A stretch of 64,000 bases of DNA from Antedon mediterranea (taxonomy: Eukaryota; Echinodermata; Crinoidea; Comatulida; Antedonidae), in NCBI RefSeq assembly GCF_964355755.1, contig NC_092676.1:12198288-12262287 (forward strand), given 5' to 3'. The notes under the pieces are model-generated. The model ran no database searches. It was not told the DNA's origin and saw nothing but the letters and a program-made list of their open reading frames with translations. Below are positions 1-8,517 of this stretch, in pieces. The position numbers and the translations under genes are program-made. Position 1 is the stretch's first letter. Each line of letters begins with the position of its first letter.

Positions 1-3000
1 ATTTGGAGACGTTTTAGACCATTTTGTGCGTTTCGATGTATCTTGGTTACACAAAAACATCAAAGTGCTTAAAATCACATTTAAAACCGTTTTAGTGCAT
101 TTTGAGCATTTCGATAAAACTTTTCACACAAAAACATCAAATTGCACAAAATAGCTTAATATCGTGTTTGAAAACGTTTTAGACCATTTTGAGCATGTCG
201 ATAAAACTTTTCACACAAAAACATAAAAGTGCACAGAATAGCTTCAAATCGCATTTGGAGTCGTTTTAGACCATTTTGTGCATTTCGAAAAAACTTTTTA
301 ACATAAAAACACCAAAGTTCTTAGAATAGCTTCAAATCGCATTTGGAGACGTTTTAGACCATTTTGTGCATATCGATGAAACTTGGTTACACAAAAACAT
401 CAAAGTGCTTAAAATCACATTTGAAACCGTTTTAGAGCATTTTGAGCATTTCGATAAAACTTTTCACACAAAAACATCAAAGTGTACAAAATAGCTTCAA
501 ATCACATTTGAAACCGTTTTAGACCATTTTGAGCATTTCGATAAAACTTTTCACACAAAAACATCAAAGTGTACAAAATAGCTTCAAATCGCATTTGGAG
601 ACGTTTTAGACCATTTTGTGCATTTCGATGAAACTTGGTTACACAAAAACATCAAAGTGCTTAAAATTTCATTTGAAAGCGTTTTAGAGCATTTTGAGCA
701 TTTCGATAATACTTTTCACACAAAAACATCAAAGTGTACAAAATAGCTTCAAATCGCATTTGGAGACGTTTTAGACCATTTTGTGCATTTCGATAAAACT
801 TTTCACACAAAAACATCAAAGTGTACAAAATAACTTCAAATCGTATTTAGAGACGTTTTAGACCATTTTGTGCATTTTGATAAAACTTTTCACACAAAAA
901 CATCAAATTGCACAAAATAGCTTAATATCGTGTTTGAAAACGTTTTAAACCATTTTGAGCATGTCGATAAAACTTTTCACACAAAAATATCAAAGTGCAC
1001 AGAATATCTTCAAATCGCATTTAGAGACGTTTTAGACCATTTTGTGCATTTCGAAAAAATTTGTTAACATAAAAAGACCAAAGTGTTTAGAATATCTCCA
1101 AATCGCATTTGGAGACGTTTTAGACCATTTTGTGATTTTCGAAAAACTTTTTACACTAAAACATCAAAGTGTAGAAAATTGCTTCAAATCGCATTTAGAG
1201 ATGTTTTAGACCATTTTGTGCATTTCGAAAAAATTTGTTAACATAAAAAGACCAAAGTGTTTAGAATATCTCCAAATCGCATTTGGAGACGTTTTAGACC
1301 ATTTTGTGCATTTCGATGACACTTGGTTACACAAAAACATCAAAGTGCTTAAAATCACATTTAAAACCGTTTTAAAGCGTTTTGAGCATTTCGATAAACT
1401 TTTCAAACAAAAACATCAAAGTGTACAAAATAGCTTCAAATCGTATTTGGAGACGTTTTAGACCATTTTGTGCGTTTCGATGAATCTTGGTTACACAAAA
1501 ACATCAAAGTGCTTAAAATCACATTTAAAACCGTTTTAGTGCATTTTGAGCATTTCGATAAAACTTTTCACACAAAAACATCAAATTGCACAAAATAGCT
1601 TAATATCGTGTTTGAAAACGTTTTAGACCATTTTGAGCATGTCGATAAAACTTTTCACACAAAAACATAAAAGTGAACAGAATAGCTTCAAATTGCATTT
1701 GGAGACGTTTTAGAGCATTTTGTGCATTTCGATAAAATGTGTTAACATAAAAAGACCAAAGTGTTTAGAATATCTTCAAATCACATTTGGAGACGTTTTA
1801 GACCATTTTTTGCATTTCGATGAAACTTGGTTACACAAAAACATCAAAGTGCTTAAAATCACATTTAAAACCGTTTTAGAGCATTTTGAGCATTTCAATA
1901 AAACTTTTCACACAAAAACATCAAAAAGTGCACAGAATATCTTCAAATCGAATTTAGAGACGTTTTAGACCATTTTGTGCATTTCGAAAAAATTTGTTAA
2001 CATAAAAAGACCAAAGTGTTTAGAATATCTCCAAATCGCATTTGGAGACGTTTTAGACCATTTTGTGCATTTCGATGAAACTTGGTTACACAAAAACATC
2101 AAAGTGCTTAAAATCACATTTGAAACCGTTTTAGAGCATTTTGAGCATTTCGATAAAACTTTTCACACAAAAACATCAAAGTGTACAAAATAGCTTCAAA
2201 TCGCATTTGGAGACGTTTTAGACCATTTTGTGCATTTCGATAAAACTTTTCACACAAAAACATCAAAGTGTACAAAATAGCTTCAAATCGCATTTAGAGA
2301 CGTTTTAGACCATTTTGTGCATTTCGATAAAACTTTTCACACAAAAACATCAAATTGCACAAAATAGCTTCAAGTCGCATTTGGAGACGTTTTAAACCAT
2401 TTTGTGCATTTCGATAAAACTTTTCACATAAAAACATCAAAGTGTACAAAATAGCTTCAAATGGCATTTAGAGACGTTTTAGACCATTTTGGGCATTTCG
2501 ATGAAACTTAGTTACACAAATACATAAAAGTCCTTAAAATCACATTTCAAACCGTTTTAGAGCATTTTGAGCATTTCGATAAAACTTTTCACACAAAAAC
2601 ATCAAAGTGCACAAAATAGCTTCAAATCGCATTTAGAGATGTTTTAGACCATTTTGTGCAATTCGATAAAACTTTTCACACAAAAACATCAAATTGCACA
2701 AAATAGCTTAATATCGTGTTTGAAAACGTTTTAGACCATTTTGAGCATGTCGATAAAACTTTTCACACAAAAACATAAAAGTGAACAGAATAGCTTCAAA
2801 TTGGATTTGGAGACGTTTTAGAGCATTTTGTGCATTTCGATAAAATGTGTTAACATAAAAAGACTTAGTTACACAAATACATAAAAGTCCTTAAAATCAC
2901 ATTTCAAACCGTTTTAGAGCATTTTGAGCATTTCGATAAAACTTTTCACACAAAAATATCAAAGTGCACAGAATAGCTTCAAATCGCATTTGGAGACGTT

Positions 3001-3273
3001 TTAGACCATTTTGTGTTTTTCGAAAAAACTTTTCACACAAAAACATCAAAGTGTACAAAATTGCTTCAAATCGCATTTGGAGACGTTTTAGACCATTTTG
3101 TGATTTTCGAAAAACTTTTCACACAAAAACATCAAAGTGTAGAAAATTGCTTCAAATCGCATTTAGAGACGTTTTAGACCATTTTGTGCATTTCGAAAAA
3201 ATTTGTTAACATAAAAAGACCAAAGTGTTTAGAATATCTCCAAATCGCATTTGGAGACGTTTTAGACCATTTT
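1..3273. repeat. Satellite array left of LINE copy 1
   Basis: Head-to-tail monomers of 87/88 and 78 bp fill this stretch. Landmarks present in nearly every monomer are 'catttcgat', 'acaaaaacatcaaagtg' and 'cgttttaga' followed by 'ccattttgtg' or 'gcattttgag'. The long type reads 'caaaatagcttcaaatcgc' in the middle. The short type reads 'cttaaaatcacatttgaaac' and lacks 9 bp. A third subtype carries 'gttaacataaaaagaccaaag'. An out-of-register junction lies at about 2864. The array ends in a T run where the poly(A) end of the LINE begins. No gene is present. Confidence 0.95.
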
Positions 3274-3287
3274 TTTTTTTATCTTAT

Positions 3288-3302
3288 GTGGGTTCATCCC
3301 AC
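3288..3302 (-). other. Terminal 3' UTR hairpin (copy 1)
   Basis: In sense orientation the sequence is GTGGG-ATGAA-CCCAC, a perfect 5-bp stem with a 5-nt loop, followed by ATAAGAT and the oligo(A) end. Related hairpins lie at 3746-3760 and 4020-4034. A 3'-terminal stem-loop can be the template recognised by the reverse transcriptase in some LINE groups. That role here is inference. Confidence 0.55.
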
Positions 3303-3303
3303 T

Positions 3304-3309
3304 TTTATT
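3304..3309 (-). promoter_or_regulatory. Polyadenylation signal AATAAA of LINE copy 1
   Basis: The minus strand reads AATAAA here, about 23 nt before the start of the terminal oligo(A), which is the expected spacing for cleavage and polyadenylation. This supports 3280/3281 as the true 3' end of the element. Confidence 0.7.
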
Positions 3310-3745
3310 TCCATACCACTGTTCTCTTTACATATATTTTTCACTATACACTATACATATCATTATATTTACAATGTTTGTTTAATCATCTGTATACATA
3401 TACTTATTTAAAGAGTTTTATTCATTTGTTTACATATTATCACATTGATTACATAGCTTCCTCTTTTTAGACATATTATCTGTAACACATTTTCATTAAC
3501 AAGCTTATTTTTTTTTCTTACATAGTTGTTTTTGATTTTTTCATCTACCACATTTTCATTTAACAATGCATATTCTCTGTTATACTCATTACTTACTAAA
3601 TGTTTACTGTTAACATAATATTGTTCTCATCCTTTAACATTAATATTAATATTTTTGTTCTTTAATGTTTACAAAACCAGCAGATCCTTTTTTGCATCTA
3701 TAACTTCTTAAATTTTCATTTAACTTTTTTACTTTCTTCTCTTAT

Positions 3746-3760
3746 GTGGATTCATTCCAC
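3746..3760 (-). other. Internal 3' UTR hairpin with covarying stem (copy 1)
   Basis: The sense sequence is GTGGA-ATGAA-TCCAC. Relative to the terminal hairpin, one G-C pair has become A-T while the loop ATGAA and the following ATAAGA are kept. This is a compensatory change. Confidence 0.5.
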
Positions 3761-3812
3761 TTTTTTTTTTTTTTTTACTTATTTTCTTTAAAAAAAAAAA
3801 AAAAAAAAAAAA
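3761..3812. repeat. T16/A23 inverted repeat in the 3' UTR (copy 1)
   Basis: A run of 16 T (3761-3776), a 13-bp spacer and a run of 23 A (3790-3812) can fold into an A-T hairpin of at least 16 bp in DNA or in the sense RNA. It abuts the hairpin at 3746-3760. In LINE copy 2 the A run is 20, so it is unstable in length. Confidence 0.85.
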
Positions 3813-4019
3813 CTATTTCCATATATTATTTTGTTTATACATACATTATCATTTAACCACATTGATTACATAGTTTCCTCTTTTTATACATATTATCTAT
3901 AACACATTTTCATTAACAAAGCTTATTTTTTCTTACATAGTTGTTTTTGGTTTTTTTTCATCTACATGCATATTTATTTCATACAATTATAATACGTTTA
4001 TGTTTAATAAATCCATCCC

Positions 4020-4034
4020 ATGGGTTTGTCCCAT
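4020..4034 (-). other. Third 3' UTR hairpin (copy 1)
   Basis: The sense sequence is ATGGG-ACAAA-CCCAT, with the same 5-bp stem and 5-nt loop geometry as the two other hairpins. The outer pair is changed from G-C to A-T, and the loop is different. It follows an AAATAAA stretch, as the terminal hairpin does. Confidence 0.45.
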
Positions 4035-4635
4035 TTTATTTTTCTTTGGATTTATCTATGCAAACATATTTTCATTTAAACAATGCATATTCTCAGTTAT
4101 ACTAATTACTTACTAACTTTTTACTGTTAACATTATATTTTCCTCATCCTTTAACATTGATTTTTTTTATCTTTAAATGTTTACAAAATTTATTTCCAAC
4201 AGATTATCCTTTTTTGCATCTACAGTATAACCCATCAAAGTTTCATTTAACTTTTTTTTTCCTATGTGGGTTCATTCAATTATTTTTTTTTTACTTATTA
4301 TTTATTCTATTATTTTTTTTATACATACATTATCATTTAACAACATTTGTGTTTAATGATCCATTAAAAAAATTTGACATTTTTTTTTTTCTTTTTAACC
4401 ATTTTATCATTTCAAAATTCCACATGCAGTAAGAATGTGCAAATTACATATATACGGTATATACCTATAATATGAAAGCTTTGATGAAAACACTTCACCA
4501 CTTAAACCTAAACCTTCTTATCCTTCATCATTTTTTTTTATCATCAATCTATAAAAAGCTTTTCACATTTTGTCTTTTTGTTTTCAAATCATCAAGGTAT
4601 ACATATTTACAAAATATACAGTATAGTAGCAAGGG

Positions 4636-4670
<35 letters not shown>
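4636..4670. repeat. A35 homopolymer (oligo-U in sense RNA), copy 1
   Basis: Thirty-five uninterrupted A residues lie on the plus strand, about 80 nt beyond the ORF2 stop in the sense direction. Copy 2 has 31. It is an oligo(U) tract in the element's RNA, the opposite polarity to its poly(A) tail. Confidence 0.9.
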
Positions 4671-4671
<1 letters not shown>

Positions 4672-4753
4672 ATAATAGATTCATCATTCATGGTATCTCA
4701 TTTACATATTTTCTTCCTTAATCTGGTTGAGCATATATAGTATACCTGCAGAT

Positions 4754-6913
4754 TTACATATTTCTTATCTTTTTTTCAGATTTAAACATTTGTAGGAGAT
4801 TGATTTTTTTTTCCTTTTCCAATAAACTTAATATCTTTACTTTATAAATACAAAATGCTCCTAAGGTGTATAATTTATTTACGTAATTATTGTCAGTTTC
4901 AAATAAAAGTCTTTTGAAAGAAAAAACAGGAATATGTATGCTTACTGCTCTAATTATTTCGTTTATCTCTCTCCATAAACATTTTACTGTTATGCACTCT
5001 ACTAACATATGTTTATCATTCTCAATAACATTGCATGTGTCACAACATGGGGAATTTACAAGTCTCCACCTATGTAATCTTTCATTTGTTGGCAATATTC
5101 TGTGCAACAATTTAAAATTAAAATGTGCCAGTTTTTTTCCTTTAAGACCAGAAACTTTCTTAACCCATATTTTTGTCCATGGCATATTACCAAATATGGA
5201 TTCCCACTTAACCTGTGCCGTAGGTGTAATATATTGAGCATCTATTATGAATCTATATAATTGTCTAGACGTCATATTTAAGACCTTATTGTTTGTAATA
5301 GGTATATCATTTACATTAATGTCATGTGTTGATTTTAAAATACATTTCCATTCTTTTGGAATGGCTTTCAATATACATGAATATTCACTGATCCAATTTT
5401 GTGTACATCTTAACCTTCTTTTTATCTCTATCGCAGGCTTAAACACATTATTATTTATTACATCATATATTTTTAAAAACCCTGAACTAATCCAGTTACA
5501 GTTATATAACGGCTTCTTTTTAATACATATAAACTCATTACCCCATAATGATTGATTAATAATGTCATCATAGCTTATTGGTTCCTTATTTAATCTATTA
5601 TTACAAGCATTAGCTACTGCTATAGACTTAATAACTGAGAGGTAAAATGGTGGTACGGATATATTACACGGAACTTTTGATAAATTTGAGGTTAATGATT
5701 TTGGGCCTATCTTTTCTATATAAAATGTAGGTAAATATTTCCATTTGGCATCATCGTTTTCATACAGTCTCCTGTACCATTTAACTTGGAAAGATATTAC
5801 CTGAGATCTGAATTCTACCATTTTTAGACCACCTTGACTGTAATTGGCACACATGGTTTTTCTTTTTATTTTCTCTTTCTTAGTTTCCCAAATGAATTTA
5901 AAAATTAATTTATCCACCTCTTTTATTACTTTTTCTGGTACTAGCAAAATGCAGGAATTGTATATAATTTTTGAGAGCGCTAATGTTTTTACAATAGTAA
6001 TTCTTCCAAAAAAAGTGAGGTGTCTTTTCTCCCATGTTTTTAGGGTATTTTTTAATGCGTCTATTTTTTCTTTCCAGTTCTTTTGATAACAATATTCCTT
6101 ATCATGTCCAACATAGATACCTAATATCCGAATTGGTGTGGATGTCCAAGAAATGTTACCATGTGTGTCCTTGCAGTCTCTTAAACTGCCAAGCCAAAAA
6201 GCATTTGTTTTATTCTTATTTAATTTTAATCCAGAAACCTCTCCAAACTTTTCAATAATACTTATGCTGTTATCTATACTATTTATATCCTTTAGAAAAA
6301 GCACAGTGTCATCTGCTAGCTGTGCAATCTTAATATCTTTAAATATACCATTGCCTGCAGGAACAATCAGGCCTTTGACCATATCACATGCTCTTATTTT
6401 TGTAGCTAGGACTTCAGCTACTAAAATAAACAATAGAGCAGACAAGGGACATCCTTGTCTAATACCTTGGTGCATTGCAAAACTTTCTGATTGCCAACCA
6501 TTATTTGTGAATATACAATTTGTATTGTTATACAGTGCTTTTACCCAGTTCACAAATGAAATACCAAAATTGAATTTATTTAAGGCTTCTATTAAAAATG
6601 ATCTATTGACACTGTCAAATGCTTTTTGGAAATCTAAACTTATAAGTATACCTTCAAGCTGTTCATTTTCCATGTAAGTAATTATGTCCTCTATTAGTCT
6701 TATATTGTCACCACCAAAGCGACCTTTTACATACCCTTTTTGGTCATTGTTTATTATATACTTTGCAACTCGATGTAATCTTGTTGTAAGAACAAAAGAA
6801 GCTATTTTGTAGTCAATATTGAGTAAAGTGATAGGACGCCAGTTATTTAAATCTTTGTGATCACCTTTTTTGTAAATAAGGTTGATTATTCCCCTTCTTT
6901 GTGACACAGACAT
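4754..6913 (-). CDS. ORF2 reverse transcriptase segment, copy 1
   Basis: This is the longest intact piece of ORF2 (719 residues from the first Met; the frame is open upstream to the TAA at 7021-7019). The RT landmarks are NWRPITLL (residues 24-31), LDFQKAFD (93-100, first catalytic Asp), GIRQGCPLS (150-158) and LADDT (199-203, the catalytic Asp pair). The thumb region follows. Near the C terminus is a CX2CX7HX4C zinc knuckle (about 624-640), common in L1/Tx1 ORF2. The catalytic residues are all present, so this domain was not degraded before the array amplified. The Met start is simply the first in the open stretch and is unlikely to be a natural start. The sequence is identical to the copy-2 segment. 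Confidence 0.9.
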   Translation of the reverse strand: MSVSQRRGIINLIYKKGDHKDLNNWRPITLLNIDYKIASFVLTTRLHRVAKYIINNDQKGYVKGRFGGDNIRLIEDIITYMENEQLEGILISLDFQKAFDSVNRSFLIEALNKFNFGISFVNWVKALYNNTNCIFTNNGWQSESFAMHQGIRQGCPLSALLFILVAEVLATKIRACDMVKGLIVPAGNGIFKDIKIAQLADDTVLFLKDINSIDNSISIIEKFGEVSGLKLNKNKTNAFWLGSLRDCKDTHGNISWTSTPIRILGIYVGHDKEYCYQKNWKEKIDALKNTLKTWEKRHLTFFGRITIVKTLALSKIIYNSCILLVPEKVIKEVDKLIFKFIWETKKEKIKRKTMCANYSQGGLKMVEFRSQVISFQVKWYRRLYENDDAKWKYLPTFYIEKIGPKSLTSNLSKVPCNISVPPFYLSVIKSIAVANACNNRLNKEPISYDDIINQSLWGNEFICIKKKPLYNCNWISSGFLKIYDVINNNVFKPAIEIKRRLRCTQNWISEYSCILKAIPKEWKCILKSTHDINVNDIPITNNKVLNMTSRQLYRFIIDAQYITPTAQVKWESIFGNMPWTKIWVKKVSGLKGKKLAHFNFKLLHRILPTNERLHRWRLVNSPCCDTCNVIENDKHMLVECITVKCLWREINEIIRAVSIHIPVFSFKRLLFETDNNYVNKLYTLGAFCIYKVKILSLLEKEKKINLLQMFKSEKKIRNM

Positions 6914-7018
6914 TTCTTGTGTGGCAAAACCATAATTTAGTGCATCACAAACAAGGTCACAGATAAGGTACCAGAAGAGTTGATAAAACTCAACTGTTAA
7001 ACCGTCACTGCCTGGAGC

Positions 7019-7858
7019 TTAATTTTTTTTCATTTTCTTCATTGCTTGCTCACATTCGAAGAGAGAGAGATGACCCTCACACATCTCTTGTTCTGCCTCT
7101 GTGAGTTTAGTTAAATTAACATGAGATAGGTACTTATCAATTGATTTGTAAGGAACATCTTGTTTTGAATATATTTTTTTGAAGAAATTAACCTCTTCCT
7201 TCAATATCTCTGTGGAATTTGATATAATGGATCCGTCCTGTTTTTTTAATTTTTTAATATGTTTTTTATTACTATTATTTTTCTCTAAACCAAGAAAGTA
7301 TTTAGTGTTTCGTTCGCCATCTTCTATCCACTTTACTCTTGACCTAATTTGAGCGCCTTTAGCTTCCAATAGGTAAATTTGCTCAAGTTCATTCTTTTTT
7401 TGATCTAATTCTGTTTCATACTGGATATTATTATCAGTATTATCCTTTTTCATAATTAAATCATTAATGATAGCAATTTCCTGTTGAAGTATTTCTTTTC
7501 TTTTGCATTTATTTTTATTTTTCATTTTCCCATATTTTATGGAGAATTCCTTTATTTTTACTTTAATCATTTCCCATTTATCCTTTGGGTTAAGTTCTTC
7601 TAATCTAGCTCTTTCTATTATGTTTTTGATGTTGTTTATATAATCTTCATTATCTAAGTGAGAATTGTTCATTTTCCATAATCCTGGGCCTCTTTCTTCA
7701 TTAGTTAAACTTATTTTTAAGGATATGGCTTGGTGATCAGACATGATTGACGGCCTGATATCACATGTGTTAACATATTCACATAAGTCGTTAGATATAA
7801 AAAATAGTCCAACCTTCTGTACGTTTGGGTGGATTTCCTTCGCCATGTGAATTGACAT
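7019..7858 (-). CDS. ORF2 endonuclease C-terminus and linker segment, copy 1
   Basis: This open segment of 279 residues is the -1 frame continuation of the endonuclease. It contains the end of the APE fold (SDH at residues 40-42, normally the catalytic Asp-His region) and the family motif GPGLWKMNN (57-65). A Lys/Glu-rich region of probable coiled coil follows (about 112-170), then WIEDGERNTKYF (177-188), which precedes the RT in L1-group proteins. It ends at a TAA. The sequence immediately after the stop continues the RT in the same frame, so the stop is a nonsense change and not a true end. The Met at 7858 is an accidental start in the overlap with the upstream frame. Confidence 0.85.
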   Translation of the reverse strand: MSIHMAKEIHPNVQKVGLFFISNDLCEYVNTCDIRPSIMSDHQAISLKISLTNEERGPGLWKMNNSHLDNEDYINNIKNIIERARLEELNPKDKWEMIKVKIKEFSIKYGKMKNKNKCKRKEILQQEIAIINDLIMKKDNTDNNIQYETELDQKKNELEQIYLLEAKGAQIRSRVKWIEDGERNTKYFLGLEKNNSNKKHIKKLKKQDGSIISNSTEILKEEVNFFKKIYSKQDVPYKSIDKYLSHVNLTKLTEAEQEMCEGHLSLFECEQAMKKMKKN

Positions 7859-8433
7859 GTATCTGGGTTATTTTTTCTCCAGATGTCATTAAGATTCAGA
7901 TTTTTCATAAAATGTGTTATTGTAAAAACAGAATTATCTACTCTATCGACACTACCTTTTTGGTCAAATTTTCTGTCTAGAGCACAATTCATGTCACCAC
8001 CTATAATTATTTTATCATTTTTGCTTTCTTTGAAGTCAATAATTGTTTTATGTAAAGTCCTGAAGTAAGAACATCGATCTTTTACATAATTTGGGGCATA
8101 TGAATTGACAAGAATGAAATAGTTGTCATCTATTTGAACTCTTAGAAGTAAAAATCTACCATTAATATCTTTGTATTGTTTTGTTACCCTGTGTTGAATT
8201 TTACTAGCAATAATTGTGGATGTTCCTCTACTGTGTGATGAGCCAAAGCAGTGGTAGGAATCACCTTGCCATATATCATTCAGTGACTGGGTTTTATCAT
8301 TTGTCAAATGTGATTCTTGAATGAAGATGATATCTGCTTTGTTGTCTTTGACCCATTTAAAAATACTAATTTGTTTTTGTTTTTCTCTAAATCCTCTAAC
8401 ATTTAATGATAAAAGGTGTATGTTTGGTGTCAT
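7717..8433 (-). CDS. ORF2 endonuclease N-terminal segment, copy 1
   Basis: This is the amino-terminal part of an APE-type endonuclease. Visible landmarks are LNVRG with Asn11, QESHL with Glu40, NSYAPN (110-115), GGDMN with Asp147 and Asn149, LNDIW (181-185), FTWRR (195-199) and RRLDYF (206-211). The family sequence stops matching after residue 212, where the frame breaks. The final 26 residues are out-of-frame translation. The ATG at 8433 has no alternative upstream start in frame before the ORF1 end, so it is probably the natural ORF2 start. The only residue difference from copy 2 is position 74 (Ile here, Phe there). Confidence 0.88.
   Translation of the reverse strand: MTPNIHLLSLNVRGFREKQKQISIFKWVKDNKADIIFIQESHLTNDKTQSLNDIWQGDSYHCFGSSHSRGTSTIIASKIQHRVTKQYKDINGRFLLLRVQIDDNYFILVNSYAPNYVKDRCSYFRTLHKTIIDFKESKNDKIIIGGDMNCALDRKFDQKGSVDRVDNSVFTITHFMKNLNLNDIWRKNNPDTCQFTWRRKSTQTYRRLDYFLYLTTYVNMLTHVISGRQSCLITKPYP
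7798..7804 (-). other. U_UUU_UUA heptamer at the ORF2 frame break, copy 1
   Basis: In the endonuclease frame the codons are TAT-TTT-TTA, giving T_TTT_TTA in the register required for -1 slippage. The protein family homology continues in exactly the -1 frame downstream. It may be a plain one-base deletion in a homopolymer, or a functional slippery site. Sequence alone cannot decide. Confidence 0.6.
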
Positions 8434-8517
8434 ATGATTATTAAATATAAAACATTTTATAAACTTTATAATTTATCTTAAATAAAAAAACTAAATTGTA
8501 ATAATAAACATTTGAAG
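8434..8517 (-). other. ORF1-ORF2 spacer, copy 1
   Basis: This 84-bp AT-rich stretch separates the ORF1 stop and the ORF2 ATG. I see no internal open frame and no overlap. How ORF2 would be translated (re-initiation or internal entry) is not evident. Confidence 0.7.

Larger units (their letters stand above)
3425..4280. repeat. Imperfect tandem duplication inside the LINE 3' UTR (copy 1)
   Basis: Two related units lie side by side. 'cacattgattacatag' occurs at 3441 and again at 3858, and 'aacaatgcatattctc' occurs at 3562 and at 4079. The second unit has about 100 bp of extra sequence near 3970-4070. The box 'tatgtgg-ttcat' that marks the element end (3285) recurs at 3743 and 4263. The units are clearly diverged from each other, so the duplication is older than the split of the two LINE copies. 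Confidence 0.75.
3281..4753 (-). other. LINE copy 1 3' untranslated region
   Basis: This AT-rich region lies between the ORF2 stop codon and the oligo(A) end. I see no long open frame of protein character. It contains an imperfect internal tandem duplication, three 15-nt hairpins, a T16/A23 inverted repeat and a 35-nt A run on the plus strand (oligo-U in the sense RNA). For an L1-group element a 1.47-kb 3' UTR is long, and the internal duplication explains part of the length. Confidence 0.8.
4754..8433 (-). pseudogene. LINE ORF2 (APE endonuclease + reverse transcriptase), disrupted, copy 1
   Basis: ORF2 of an L1-group LINE makes the protein that nicks target DNA and reverse-transcribes the element RNA at the nick. 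The whole reading spans about 1,226 codons, a normal length for the group. In order it holds an APE-like endonuclease, a basic coiled-coil-rich linker with the family motif WIEDGERNTKYF, reverse transcriptase with LDFQKAFD, GIRQGCPLS and LADDT, and a C-terminal CX2CX7HX4C knuckle. Two breaks divide it. The frame changes by -1 at the T run 7804-7799 inside the endonuclease, and an in-frame TAA lies at 7021-7019 just before 'APGSDG', where the family usually has Lys or another residue. The ATG at 8433 follows ORF1 by 84 bp. Copy 2 has the same breaks. Confidence 0.9.

Noticed and set aside
1206-3470. Many 60-94 codon open frames on both strands of the satellite, with recurring peptides beginning MCISKKF or MHFDKTF (one reaches 172 codons at 62650-63168).
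   Set aside because: They recur wherever the monomer recurs. They exist because the 87- and 78-bp monomers are multiples of three and AT-rich phases lack stops. They share no start context, have no unique sequence and end at fixed monomer positions. No evidence of coding.
3184-4675. Plus-strand open frames rich in Phe/Tyr/Ile across the left LINE boundary and 3' UTR.
   Set aside because: They are low-complexity AT-rich translation in the wrong orientation for the element, one ending in a homopolymer lysine run.
6138-6677. Plus-strand open frames within the LINE (for example 6138-6677 and 4890-5237, and the same in copy 2).
   Set aside because: They are antisense shadows of the ORF2 reverse transcriptase and of ORF1, whose motifs are clear on the minus strand.
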